Notes: generated by a model from the letters alone, not told the origin. Positions 23,944 through 32,104 are shown, counted from the stretch's first letter. The stretch: 32,104 nt of DNA from Tepidanaerobacter sp. GT38 (GCF_021991635.1 NZ_JAFFJA010000030.1:1-32104), one strand, 5' to 3'. Translations and numbers: made by a program.

Positions 23944-24717
23944 TTAAAAGGGGTATGGCGAACAGACAACAATTCCTGCAATACCAGATCTATCATTTTG
24001 ATCCTTATTCTCTGAAGCCTCATTAATCTTCCAGCTGGCATTTGCCATTTGTACAAAAACATCCGGCGGATACATCAGTTCACTTAGTTTATTTTGCGTA
24101 TGCTCAGAAAATCTGTCATACTCAGCAAATTCTTGCCCTGCTAGTTTTGCATAATACAGATATTCAGAAGTTTTTCCTCCAAGCTGGGGTATAGAAAACA
24201 ATTCTCCTTCAGGACAAATTATCTTTGTGAGCTTATCCCCGAACATAATCTCAAATTGACAAAGGAGGGCGTCATAATTATTTTTCACAGAGCAAAAGCC
24301 ACATGTAGAGATAAGAACATAACGTTGATGTGATAAATCATATCGCGATGGGTGATTACATATCCCATCTTCGTTTATTCTCATATACGGTAAATTTGTT
24401 GGCAGCATGCGGTCAAGAAAAGCCTTAATTTTCGAAGGCATGCCAAAACAATAAAGGGGGAAACTCCATATGATCAGGTCTGCCCTAACATATTGCTCAA
24501 TGAGTTCCCCCATGTCATCTTTTATAACACATTTGCCTGGCGTTTTTGTCCAACAAGCAAAGCAACCGCGACAATGTTGAACGTCTTTCTCGCTAATATT
24601 TACAATATTAATGTTGTGGCTTTGTTTACTACTAACCCCGTCTAAAAATGCCTTTGTTATCTTAAGTGTGTTACTTCGCTCTCCTTTCGGTCTGCCATTA
24701 AGTACAAGGATATTCAT
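23944..24717 (-). CDS. Iron-sulfur flavoprotein / flavodoxin-like NAD(P)H-dependent reductase
   Basis: 257 residues from the ATG at 24717 (MNILVLNGRPKGERSNT), supported by GGGGTGG upstream. It has a flavodoxin-like FMN fold with the phosphate-binding loop NGRPKGERSNT. A cysteine cluster CRGCFACWTKTPGKC (C-x2-C-x2-C-x7-C) matches the [4Fe-4S] site of iron-sulfur flavoproteins and is followed by the usual IKDDM. LIIWSFPLYCFGMPSKIKAFLDR closes the FMN pocket. In anaerobes such proteins serve as electron carriers or reduce O2/H2O2. The C-terminal 70 residues extend beyond the core fold. Confidence 0.88.
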   Translation of the reverse strand: MNILVLNGRPKGERSNTLKITKAFLDGVSSKQSHNINIVNISEKDVQHCRGCFACWTKTPGKCVIKDDMGELIEQYVRADLIIWSFPLYCFGMPSKIKAFLDRMLPTNLPYMRINEDGICNHPSRYDLSHQRYVLISTCGFCSVKNNYDALLCQFEIMFGDKLTKIICPEGELFSIPQLGGKTSEYLYYAKLAGQEFAEYDRFSEHTQNKLSELMYPPDVFVQMANASWKINEASENKDQNDRSGIAGIVVCSPYPF

Positions 24718-24778
24718 ATTAATCCACCCCAAAAATTTAATTTTCTCTTTGTCTATTTAGCCGGCAGGGGCTTATCTT

Positions 24779-25531
24779 TTACAAAACGACCTTCAAATTC
24801 TCCACCTCAAAGCTTTTCCCTAAGTAATCTTTATTGCTTGTTATTGCTTTTACCTCCACATTTAACCCTTGTTTGTCACAGGATTTAAAAGATAAACGAG
24901 TCGTCCCCATGTCGTATGTCAGACAGTTTTCTTTTAATTGGGCTTCAGGAAATAGCTTTTGAATGTATGCCCAGGCTTCTTCGGAAAAGTTTCCTTTTAC
25001 AGTAGCTTCTCTTATACCTTCAATTCCATTATCGGCTGCATTGGGTACCATGTATGCCTTCATTTTTTCCATAATATCAGGGCCGTCCAGTTCACCGAAA
25101 CAAATTTGCAGGTCCGTTCCAGGAATAGGTTCAGTAAATATGCTCCTCCACGGCATGGTCTTCTTTAGAAGTCCAAAAAACCAACGGAAGCTAATCCTTT
25201 CTGGTTCACTGACATTAATTCCCCTGCTCCTTAACTCTTCTCTTATCTCATCCAATCTGTCAGTCATCAAGTAAATTGCAATTATGCCGCGATGCCCGTT
25301 ATTATACTTTTCTACCCAATCAGCTTTCCATCCCCCACCATCCTTTTTCTTTAGCCATACCATCTCAAGGTACTGTAATCCAATCCATACGTTAGCCACC
25401 TGAAATCCTTTTGTTCCCTTTCCCCATGTGGGCTCAAAAGGAAAACCCATAGGTTTAATCCACCTCTTTAATGCTTTTAGTTTTTCCATATCGTTATCAA
25501 TGTTTATGACAAAATGGTCAAGTCTTATCAT
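24779..25531 (-). CDS. VOC/glyoxalase-like domain protein
   Basis: 250 residues. It begins IRLDHFVINIDNDMEKLKALKRW, the usual opening of glyoxalase-like (VOC superfamily) domains. A second half-repeat runs through LTYDMGTTRLSFKSCDKQGL, so two beta-alpha-beta-beta-beta modules are plausible. GLQYLEMVWL carries the acidic position that often binds metal. GGGGG precedes the ATG by about 7 bp. Substrate unknown. It precedes the flavoprotein gene by 61 bp in the same direction. Confidence 0.7.
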   Translation of the reverse strand: MIRLDHFVINIDNDMEKLKALKRWIKPMGFPFEPTWGKGTKGFQVANVWIGLQYLEMVWLKKKDGGGWKADWVEKYNNGHRGIIAIYLMTDRLDEIREELRSRGINVSEPERISFRWFFGLLKKTMPWRSIFTEPIPGTDLQICFGELDGPDIMEKMKAYMVPNAADNGIEGIREATVKGNFSEEAWAYIQKLFPEAQLKENCLTYDMGTTRLSFKSCDKQGLNVEVKAITSNKDYLGKSFEVENLKVVL

Positions 25532-25600
25532 TAACTTGCCCCCTTGATTACCCTATTGCACTTCACTTCCATTTTTTATAACAATAGCAATAAGAAAAGC

Positions 25601-26212
25601 TTAGCTCATAATATGTTCGTACGTAATTACATCCATTACATCGGGATCCCATTCCAAATCAGCAATTATTTTTGGCAAATCCAATAGAAATACTTCTTCT
25701 GTCTCCCCCAAGGACCATATATCTTTACCCACAATCTCTTCCGCCTGTTCTCTGGTGATTGGAACGCCACCATAACTATAATCCCCCTGAACAAGGTTAT
25801 ATTCGACTGCATAAAGATCATCCAACAATGCTAAAAGTACAATCACATCTGCCATCATTTTCGTATGATTGACTTTATATTCCTGTCCTTCGGTCAGATT
25901 CATACGATAATCGATTCTAAGTATGTTTCCATACTCAATGAGGTCTATTGGCAGCTCCTTGGCATATTGTAACTGACTAACCAATTCCATAAGTTTTTGC
26001 GAATCATTCAATGATATATTCTTGTAAGAATAAAGCAGCTTAAAATCATATGGGGTTTCTATGTTTTCGATTTCATTTTTTTGAATATCATTATTCTGAT
26101 TTTTGACTTGTGTTCCCTTATTTACCGGTGAACACGATGTAGTTAGAAGTGTAATAAACACTGTAAGAATTAGAATAGGTATAGTCATCTTGTTTCTCTT
26201 ATTATTAAACAT
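25601..26212 (-). CDS. Lipoprotein of unknown function, DUF4825-like
   Basis: 203 residues from the ATG at 26212, chosen because AGGAGG lies 8 bp before it. A lipoprotein signal (TIPILILTVFITLLTTSC, lipobox LTTSC) is followed by an Asn/Gln-rich linker. The domain beginning FKLLYSYKNISLNDSQKLMELVSQL resembles the DUF4825 domain of Firmicute lipoproteins, which occur with or are fused to BlaR/M56-type proteins. No such partner is nearby. It starts 41 bp after the HEAT-like gene. Confidence 0.65.
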   Translation of the reverse strand: MFNNKRNKMTIPILILTVFITLLTTSCSPVNKGTQVKNQNNDIQKNEIENIETPYDFKLLYSYKNISLNDSQKLMELVSQLQYAKELPIDLIEYGNILRIDYRMNLTEGQEYKVNHTKMMADVIVLLALLDDLYAVEYNLVQGDYSYGGVPITREQAEEIVGKDIWSLGETEEVFLLDLPKIIADLEWDPDVMDVITYEHIMS

Positions 26213-26253
26213 TAAAATCCTCCTAATATTTGTTGCTATGGAGGTCACGACCA

Positions 26254-26997
26254 TCATTTAATCTTTTGCTTCATCAATTCTGTCCATTCTTGGTCCATTC
26301 TTTTTAGCCTATCTTTTTTAAGATTTTCCTTCATGATCCACTTTATATCTTTGTCATCATATGTCATCAACTTTTCAAATCGCTGTTTTCCCTCATCAGG
26401 GAAAGCAACTATGGCAACACTCCAACAGTACGCAAGGCCCTTTTTTAAGGCCAAAAATCCTTCATCTTTCCTATCCGCAATTTCCATTATCGAACATGTT
26501 ATAGTTTCAAGTATTTGTAACACTTTTGATACTTGCTCTTTCTGATTTAATAGTTTCGGTTCACACAGTGCAGCCGCCGCTGCTCTTTTTTCATAATTAT
26601 TGCCTTTCGCCCAATTTTCTACTTCCGTTATCAGTACTTCCATATGCTGTTCCCCATAAATCTGAAGTGCCATTGCCACGGCTTCGCGTATACGCCACCG
26701 CGGGTCAGAGGCTAGCAATCTCAATTGTTTAAGATATTCCGTCTTCCCATCTTTTACGAGTTTCCCTAAGCCTACGGTTCCGCAGCAAGCTAAAAACTCC
26801 TGCGGCGTATTGACTGTAGCTATTTCAGGCGTAAAACTAAGCCAATGTAAAAATTGACTTTCTTCCCCAACTTCTGCAACAGCCTGCATAAGCTCTAGAT
26901 TTGCCCTAGTCCCTGGCAAACCTGATTCCTGCATTAGATATGTGTCCCAGTCATCCAGGTTATGTAGTTTTTCAATATACGATTGTATTTTGTTCAT
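26254..26997 (-). CDS. HEAT-repeat-like helical protein
   Basis: 247 residues from the ATG at 26997 (NKIQSYIEKLHNLDDWD), supported by AAAGGAG. All-helical. One clear HEAT signature is ASDPRWRIREAVAMALQIYGE around residues 95-115, with weaker repeats after it (YEKRAAAAALCEPKLL, DDKDIKWIMKENLKKDRL). Such proteins act as protein- or DNA-binding scaffolds. It starts 64 bp downstream of the large DUF4062-like gene with no terminator between, so it could be co-transcribed with it. Confidence 0.7.
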   Translation of the reverse strand: MNKIQSYIEKLHNLDDWDTYLMQESGLPGTRANLELMQAVAEVGEESQFLHWLSFTPEIATVNTPQEFLACCGTVGLGKLVKDGKTEYLKQLRLLASDPRWRIREAVAMALQIYGEQHMEVLITEVENWAKGNNYEKRAAAAALCEPKLLNQKEQVSKVLQILETITCSIMEIADRKDEGFLALKKGLAYCWSVAIVAFPDEGKQRFEKLMTYDDKDIKWIMKENLKKDRLKRMDQEWTELMKQKIK

Positions 26998-27061
26998 TTT
27001 TTCTCCTTTAAAAGTTATAGTTATCTTTAGAGGCAAACTAATCTACTCATTTTGTCATGGC

Positions 27062-29803
27062 TTAGTCAACATTATTCAATAATGCCTCTGTGATTTTTTC
27101 TGCTAATTTTCTCACTAGATAATTGTTATCAGTTCGTCCTTTTTGTAATATATAATCTCTTATTCCATTATCTTTTTCCAAATTTCTAATCCCGTTTAAA
27201 ATTGATAATTTAATGTCACTTATTGTGTCATTCATTATGTAAGCTAATTTTTCTAGGACTATAGTCGAATAAAATTGTGAATTTGATAACTTTATTAAGC
27301 ACTTAATTGCATAGAGCTGAGCGTTTTTATGGTTCTCTATACCAATAGACAGTATAAAATTTGAAATTATACTAAGAATTTTATCATCAAGTATTGAAAT
27401 ATCGATATCATTTAAGAATATATATATACTTCGCACAGCGTTTATAAAGTCTGCTTCATTATAACTCATAACAGCAGCAAAACCCAGTGCGGCTTCTTCG
27501 AAAGTACAAAAGCCAAAACCTATTTTCATTAGCAGAAAGTTAAACTTAAGTGAATTCAGACTGTCAATTCCAAAAACAGGATCAAACATCGCACTTAGGA
27601 TATCCTCACTACTCTCGGCTATCTTTTTCTTGAAATTATACCAAAAGGAATAAGAAGGAAAATTACAATATAAATAAAATGCTAATTGCATTGCAGATTT
27701 TTTCTGATCTGCCTGTTGAACTTTGTTTAATAGTGTTTTCTCAACGGCCGCTATTATTTTTATAACATTATCTTCATTCAAATCAACATCATTCGTTTCA
27801 ATAATCCATCTAATAATATCATAAGGATTATCGTAATAGAGAGAATATTTGGCCTCACTTGCCTCCTGGTTCCTTTGATGAATAACATCAATATAGTCTT
27901 TAATGTGCTTTGTAATATTATCTGTATTAGTTACAAGGTCATATTCTTTACAATAAAAATCGGGTATATACTGTCTAATGGCGCGGTCCAACAATTCTGT
28001 TTGATTATTAACATTTTTTCTAATCGAAATAACAGCTCTTTGCAAAGCTTTTATATCAACATAACTTTTTTCCTTTATCACAGCTATGCAATATTCAGTT
28101 ATTTTTTTATTAACTATCTCATCTATCTGTTTACAATCAATATAAGATAATATTTCTAACACTTCATCATAGAACCTCACTAAATGATTATCAAAAAATA
28201 AACAAAGTAATTCTGCTATTTTTTGGTTATTCATCCTATATATATTAGCTTTAATTGCTTTAAGAATATAATGCCCAATATCTACTGTCTTGTTCTTGTC
28301 ACTACACCAATTCTTGACATGTTGGAGAAAGAAATCAATTTGTGCGTTATATTGTTCATCATTAAAATAATATCCGAAATTTTCTAGCAGTAAGCATAGA
28401 CCAATAATTCGATAATACTCTATAGGTATTGTCTTAATACTATTGATCAAAATTTCAATTTCTATCGATGATATAGCAGAAACGTGTTTATTATAAGTAT
28501 TTACTATTCTATTGAGGGTCTTATCATCAGGTATTAATAATAAAATCCTAATTATTTCAAGAAAATATTTAAAATCACCAGAATCAATATATTTTGTAAT
28601 AAGTATATCTCTATATCTTTCTTTCGTAATAATAATGTGCGTGAGTGAGCCAAATCTAATAGCTATATTGAAAATAGAAGCAATATCTTCAAAATTACGA
28701 TTCATTACTTCAAAACGTCTAGAATATGGAGATTGGGTATGCATTTCGAAATATTCTTTTAACAATCTGGAATTATTACTGCTATCAAATCTATCAATTA
28801 AAGGGTAATAAATAATTTCTGGACTTTCATCTAGTATTTTTTGTGCATAAGAATTAAAAGAGATTTTGTTTTTAAGTCTGCAAATAATGTAATTAATATT
28901 ACGCATATCAAGAGCAATATCATTCAGTAGCCACATTGGCACGTTTTGAAATTCTTTCGCTTTTTTATATGCGAGATAGATCTTTCTGTAACAATCACCA
29001 AGATTATTGCTGTAATAATCTAAAACCGCATCAAGGCGCAAATCTATAATTTTTTTTATAGTATCTTCGTGTGTAAGAAGAATGTTTTCTTTTAACAGCA
29101 AAAACTTTTCGCGATTAAAATTGCTCTTTCCTATTACCGCAGACAGAAACACAGCACATAAGTCATCATAAGTAGAAACTGAATCCTCTAAATCATTCGT
29201 TATATTCGCAACATATGGATTAAATACTTGCGTAAGCTTGTTCTCCAAAGTATAGCGTTTAAAGATATCTTTTTTTAATACAAATGTATTAACAAAAACA
29301 GAATTAGTTTCAAATCCCTCATCTTTATTACTTAATATATTTTTATTTCTACGATATAAATCGATAATATCCTGCAATATACAGTTATATGCTATTTGAG
29401 GAAAATCAGAAAACTCGTGTACTTTATCACAATATTGAACTTCTCCAGTATTCATTAGTTCATTTTGTAAAGGAGTAGGTTTTTTTTCTCTTTCATCACA
29501 GAAGAAATAGAGGCGATGAATACCCTCACTTTTCGCCCGTGCATGTTCTGCTAAAACTGCATCAGGTACCCCGTCAGCATTATCAATAAGGAACACGCAC
29601 AAATCAGATTGAGATACTTCTTTTAAGTATGCACTCTTAACATCCTCACTACACGCACCTTCTGTTTCAAATGCATACACAGACGCCACCAACCCAGTTT
29701 CAAGAAGAAGTGTTTTTAAAGCTTTTCTAACTATATTATATCGTTCATCTATTTTAGAGCTTATAAACACAGTTATTTTTCTTTCAATTAAACCATAGCG
29801 CAT
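27062..29803 (-). CDS. Large DUF4062/TIR-like protein with long helical-repeat region
   Basis: 913 residues from the ATG at 29803 (AGGGGTGG 5 bp before it). Residues 10-105 resemble DUF4062, a TIR/SEFIR-like alpha/beta domain: TVFISSKIDERYNIVRKAL at 11-29, SQSDLCVFLIDNADG, then VLAEHARAKSEG with Glu86 where TIR-like enzymes carry their catalytic Glu, then HRLYFFCDE. No Walker A motif is visible, so it is not an ordinary STAND NTPase. Residues about 160-913 are helical with HEAT/ARM-like periodicity, clearest near the C-terminus (NAQLYAIKCLIKLSNSQFYS, DIKLSILNGIRNLEKD). Composition is markedly AT-rich compared with the ATPase operon. With the nuclease-like gene upstream and an IS element beyond, a defence role (sensor plus TIR-like effector) is plausible inference. 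Confidence 0.75.
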   Translation of the reverse strand: MRYGLIERKITVFISSKIDERYNIVRKALKTLLLETGLVASVYAFETEGACSEDVKSAYLKEVSQSDLCVFLIDNADGVPDAVLAEHARAKSEGIHRLYFFCDEREKKPTPLQNELMNTGEVQYCDKVHEFSDFPQIAYNCILQDIIDLYRRNKNILSNKDEGFETNSVFVNTFVLKKDIFKRYTLENKLTQVFNPYVANITNDLEDSVSTYDDLCAVFLSAVIGKSNFNREKFLLLKENILLTHEDTIKKIIDLRLDAVLDYYSNNLGDCYRKIYLAYKKAKEFQNVPMWLLNDIALDMRNINYIICRLKNKISFNSYAQKILDESPEIIYYPLIDRFDSSNNSRLLKEYFEMHTQSPYSRRFEVMNRNFEDIASIFNIAIRFGSLTHIIITKERYRDILITKYIDSGDFKYFLEIIRILLLIPDDKTLNRIVNTYNKHVSAISSIEIEILINSIKTIPIEYYRIIGLCLLLENFGYYFNDEQYNAQIDFFLQHVKNWCSDKNKTVDIGHYILKAIKANIYRMNNQKIAELLCLFFDNHLVRFYDEVLEILSYIDCKQIDEIVNKKITEYCIAVIKEKSYVDIKALQRAVISIRKNVNNQTELLDRAIRQYIPDFYCKEYDLVTNTDNITKHIKDYIDVIHQRNQEASEAKYSLYYDNPYDIIRWIIETNDVDLNEDNVIKIIAAVEKTLLNKVQQADQKKSAMQLAFYLYCNFPSYSFWYNFKKKIAESSEDILSAMFDPVFGIDSLNSLKFNFLLMKIGFGFCTFEEAALGFAAVMSYNEADFINAVRSIYIFLNDIDISILDDKILSIISNFILSIGIENHKNAQLYAIKCLIKLSNSQFYSTIVLEKLAYIMNDTISDIKLSILNGIRNLEKDNGIRDYILQKGRTDNNYLVRKLAEKITEALLNNVD

Positions 29804-29863
29804 AATTGCCACCCCTTATGAAATCAAAGACAATATTAGTAATTACTAAATTTTATTATAATG

Positions 29864-29872
29864 ATTATACCA
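29864..29872 (-). promoter_or_regulatory. Extended -10 promoter of the large TIR-like gene
   Basis: On the minus strand TGGTATAAT gives a perfect TATAAT with the TGn extension, about 60 bp before the ATG. It implies the gene can be expressed apart from the nuclease-like gene upstream. Confidence 0.65.
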
Positions 29873-30272
29873 AATTTATCTCTTGTTTTACTAAAAATTT
29901 CTAACAAAATACATATTATTTTTCCTATTTCGACTTTTACTAATGAAAGAGTGCAAATTTTAATGCGGGATAGTAATTATTCTTGGGTACTCTCTTACAA
30001 TTATTTAATTATTCCTCATACAATTGTCTTTTAAATATTTTACAAGCATTTACATCTCTTTTGAAAAGATTTTTGTCGCTATGAGCAATATACATCTTAA
30101 TTCTTTTAATACCAACTTATCGTACTTATCGTAGACAAACGGTAAAAAGCATCTACACAGGATGAATACCAATCTAGAATTCATGTACTGGTGCACAGGT
30201 CGATAACTCTAATAGAGGAATTTACACACTAATATTGATGATCTATTAGGCAAATATCATTTGACACATAGT
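29873..30272. other. AT-rich intergenic region between the two putative defence genes
   Basis: No convincing gene. It contains a perfect 9-bp tandem repeat ACTTATCGT (30115-30132). It also has a 28-codon minus-strand frame (30009-30095, MYIAHSDKNLFKRDVNACKI) that looks coding-like but has no good binding site. No strong terminator follows the gene ending at 30273. Confidence 0.5.
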
Positions 30273-31169
30273 TCAAAAGATATGTTCACCATCATACTCC
30301 CAAAGTGCTCTAGAAAAATCGTAATCATTATAAAGCCCTAATAGATCAAAGATACAACGTATCCTTGCTAATGCGCATTTGGCTTCGACCTTATCCTCAA
30401 TAGAATCGTTATACAATTTTTTAGCAATCGTAAGTACAGGAGTAATCGTATTCTTTAATATATACTGAGGATGAACCCAATTTTTTTCATTGAAAATACT
30501 TTCTAGTTGAATAATTTTGTTAATATTATTAATAATTCTAAGTAAATACTCTTTTGCTTGATTCTTAACTTCATTAAAAGCATTAATATCAACAAATTCT
30601 TCAGGACTCATATCATCACTAACAAAATAATTATTTAAATCGTATTCGAGTTCTCGACATATTCTTGCAAATTGACACCATTCAAATATTCTTTTGGGGA
30701 ACCCAGCAATAAAATTTAATTTATCCTCGTCTCCCGGCATAAAGTTCCTTTTAGGAATTTGAACACGTACTGTCGTTCTGTTTAGTCTCCAATTAGGATT
30801 ATCATGATCTAAAACTACTTTAATATATTCTTGGAGCCATAAATAATAAAATTCGCATTGTATATCATTAACAGGACAAATGACTAACAGAACGGGCGTA
30901 AGAAACATTTCAGAATATTTCAGTGTTTTGACTGGCACGTCATAACATATTCTGTTCTTCTTGCTAACATCCTCTGTGGTTCCTTTAATTTGCAACAGTA
31001 AATTTCTGCCAGTTGCTACCCCATTTGAAAAAATTTCAATCATCATGTCTATTCCGTAATCCCTTCCTGTAAGTTCTCTATGCTCCCATTCCGCCGGAAA
31101 AGCTAATGGAACCCTTCTTCTCGCAATAGTATCAATTTCATGAGTTTCAGGCCTAATAAATAAATCCAT
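30273..31169 (-). CDS. DUF4365-type protein, PD-(D/E)XK nuclease-like
   Basis: 298 residues. The N-terminal 150 residues fit DUF4365, a domain related to restriction-endonuclease folds. The segment GRDYGIDMMIEIF is followed by GRNLLLQIKGT, giving Asp41, Glu45 and Gln60-x-Lys62, the D...E/QxK pattern of PD-(D/E)XK nucleases. Further conserved-looking strands are CYDVPVKTLKYSEMFLTPVLLVICP and EFYYLWLQEYI. The C-terminal half is helical with no named domain. GAGGGG lies 7 bp before the ATG. AT-rich like its neighbour at 27062. DUF4365 genes are common in defence islands; nuclease activity and a joint role with the neighbour are inferences. Confidence 0.78.
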   Translation of the reverse strand: MDLFIRPETHEIDTIARRRVPLAFPAEWEHRELTGRDYGIDMMIEIFSNGVATGRNLLLQIKGTTEDVSKKNRICYDVPVKTLKYSEMFLTPVLLVICPVNDIQCEFYYLWLQEYIKVVLDHDNPNWRLNRTTVRVQIPKRNFMPGDEDKLNFIAGFPKRIFEWCQFARICRELEYDLNNYFVSDDMSPEEFVDINAFNEVKNQAKEYLLRIINNINKIIQLESIFNEKNWVHPQYILKNTITPVLTIAKKLYNDSIEDKVEAKCALARIRCIFDLLGLYNDYDFSRALWEYDGEHIF

Positions 31170-31850
31170 AATAATCCCCTCAATAATTTTTTATAGTCTA
31201 TTCAAATTTTAATCCATAACTAGTAAATTTGCTAGAATACATTGACAGACCTTTTATTTTTTAAATAAAAATAAATATCTTGTAAAATTTATAATATAAT
31301 ATCATACTAACCTTTTGTGTTTTTATTATATTTTTGAGCCTAGGTTTCTTGCCATGTGAGAACTTATTATATCCTTAGCATAAGAATTCTGCATTATTTC
31401 ATCCCAATTTATATCAATGCTCATGTCCACATTAATCAATTTTTATTTATTTCATTTCACCATAACACTCGAAACTCCTTCACTTTATTTCCGTATATCA
31501 TCAAAATATTAATAGAAGATATAATTAGTCAAAATCTAATGGGCACACTATCTGACTCTTAATTACCATCAAACTTCTTTAATCAGACAACCTGCTAACG
31601 AATAGGTTTGGTTCAAATGTAGTTTGGACATTCTGATCAACCGCTATTATATAGTATTTGATAATACCGAATGAAAAGTCTAATGAGGAAAATACTTTGG
31701 GCATCTCATTCAGTTGCTGCATTACAGATGAATATCAGAAGCATATTTTAAAAATAATGAGAAGGCTTTTACTATAGCCGGAAAAATCAATAAGCGTTTG
31801 ATTGTCCGCGACCTAAAATTTTTAAAAAAGTATTAAGTAGAAATGAAAAT
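31170..31850. other. AT-rich intergenic region
   Basis: No intact gene. Short protein-like fragments occur on the plus strand, for example LDILINRYYIVFDNTE near 31625-31672 and ISEAYFKNNEKAFTIAGKINKR-type sequence near 31727-31837. Each is bounded by stops without a start or binding site, so they are at best relics. The promoter of the gene at 31169 must lie in the first part but no convincing pair of boxes was found. Confidence 0.5.
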
Positions 31851-31867
31851 GCCCGCATAAAGCGGGC
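31841..31867 (-). terminator. Terminator beyond the PAS-like relic
   Basis: GCCCGC (31851-31856) pairs with GCGGGC (31862-31867) around a 5-base loop. On the minus strand ATTTTCATTT follows. It lies directly after the stop of the truncated frame at 31871. Confidence 0.7.
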
Positions 31868-31870
31868 TAA

Positions 31871-31991
31871 TCATGTCCTTTTATAATGTGGCATCTCAAA
31901 TGGAATTTCTATTGAAATCTCCACCAAACCTCCATAGTTTTCGTTTTCGTCATACCAAGGCATCTGATGAATGAGTTTCTTTTTTTGTTAT
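31871..31991 (-). pseudogene. C-terminal remnant of a PAS-like protein cut by an insertion sequence
   Basis: On the minus strand the last 34 or so codons read LIHQMPWYDENENYGG then LVEISIEIPFEMPHYKRT and stop. This resembles the closing beta strands of small PAS-type proteins, where WYDENxxYxGxVEIxxEIP is a common form. The frame meets a stop upstream exactly where the IS21-like end begins (31992), and no start or binding site is present. A terminator follows. The gene's 5' part should therefore lie beyond the IS, outside the window, or have been deleted. The PAS assignment is tentative. Confidence 0.45.
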
Positions 31992-32104
31992 TGTCAATGA
32001 AAATCCCGCAAAAAAGGGAAAGAAAATCCACCACTTTTGGATAAAAAAATTATTTACTTCTTTTTAAGTTTTTCTGTCTGTTCCCTCATTCTAAAACTTT
32101 CACC
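31992..32104 (-). mobile_element. Edge of an IS21-family insertion sequence (truncated by window)
   Basis: The proposed end begins TGTCAATGAAAATCCC at 31992. Inside it are repeated GATTTTC-type motifs on the minus strand (GTGGTGGATTTTC and GCGGGATTTTC), like the multiple terminal repeats of IS21 elements. The end of an IstB-like frame follows at 32054. Only one end is visible, so target duplication cannot be tested here. Confidence 0.5.
32054..32104 (-). CDS. istB: IS21-family IstB-like ATP-binding protein, C-terminal end only
   Basis: Only the final 16 codons and the TAA stop lie in the window; the frame is open to the window edge. It reads GESFRMREQTEKLKKK. The GESFR(M/L) ending resembles the SYRL tail of IstB helper ATPases of IS21-family elements, and the position next to terminal-repeat-like DNA supports this. 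The ATPase core is outside the window, so completeness cannot be judged. Confidence 0.5.
   Translation of the reverse strand, partial: GESFRMREQTEKLKKK

Noticed and set aside
27062-29803. STAND NTPase for the large TIR-like protein
   Set aside because: DUF4062 domains often precede STAND NTPases, but no GxxxxGK[ST] loop is present; the nearest string, AVIGKS, lacks the leading Gly.
30009-30095. A 28-codon minus-strand frame MYIAHSDKNLFKRDVNACKI...
   Set aside because: Looks coding-like but is too short, has no Shine-Dalgarno sequence, and is not recognised. Kept only as a note in the spacer entry.
31356-31562. A 68-codon plus-strand open frame in AT-rich DNA
   Set aside because: No ribosome binding site and low-complexity hydrophobic composition expected by chance in AT-rich sequence.
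1-32104. CRISPR array, tRNA or rRNA genes
   Set aside because: No regularly spaced direct repeats, cloverleaf-like segments with TTCGA arms, or rRNA signatures were seen in any intergenic region.

Overview
The window looks like chromosome from an anaerobic, low- to mid-GC Firmicute, most likely a member of the Clostridia. The pointers are a T-box leader, strong AGGAGG-type ribosome binding sites with frequent GTG/TTG starts, an SLH-domain S-layer-type protein, an A/V-type ATPase operon, an NhaC antiporter, an Fe-S/FMN/FAD enoate-reductase-type enzyme and an iron-sulfur flavoprotein. I cannot name the species from the sequence alone.

Layout. (1) 1-1580: sigma-A promoter, T-box riboswitch (specifier reads TTC/Phe, acceptor-pairing UGGU) and an orphan TrpX-like ABC substrate-binding lipoprotein. 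(2) 1589-7936, minus strand: a small lipoprotein, an O6-alkylguanine-DNA alkyltransferase, a VanRS/PhoBR-like two-component pair, an AlkD-like DNA glycosylase with an internal in-frame deletion, and a tightly coupled NhaC antiporter/amidohydrolase pair. (3) 8166-10258: a divergent pair, an HExxH-containing protein and an SLH plus MORN-repeat exported protein. (4) 10344-14489: an Old-Yellow-Enzyme-type NADH:flavin oxidoreductase flanked by decayed coding relics, then a GlpA-like FAD oxidoreductase with a [2Fe-2S] BFD tail. (5) 14658-23247, minus strand: a complete nine-gene A/V-type ATPase operon transcribed H-C-I-K-F-E-A-B-D from one good promoter, closed by a strong terminator. (6) 23528-26997, minus strand: small accessory genes (membrane protein, iron-sulfur flavoprotein, VOC/glyoxalase-like protein, lipoprotein, HEAT-like protein). 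(7) 27062-31169, minus strand: a visibly AT-rich stretch with a 913-residue protein (DUF4062/TIR-like N-terminus plus long helical region) and a DUF4365-type PD-(D/E)XK-like protein. (8) 31170-32104: AT-rich intergenic DNA, a truncated PAS-like gene end, and the edge of an IS21-family element containing the last codons of istB.

How it fits together. The ATPase operon and NhaC both handle transmembrane ion gradients; the ATPase c-ring subunit has one carboxylate and lacks the polar residues expected of a Na+ site, so H+ coupling is the simpler guess. The two flavin/Fe-S oxidoreductases fit anaerobic redox metabolism. Region 7 next to an insertion sequence is the best candidate for an undescribed (probably defence-related) system. 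Other signs of genome turnover are the AlkD deletion, a decayed second copy of the last MORN repeat about 2.5 kb downstream, a 30-bp-period duplication at the histidine kinase start, and the IS-truncated PAS-like gene. No rRNA, tRNA or CRISPR array was seen.
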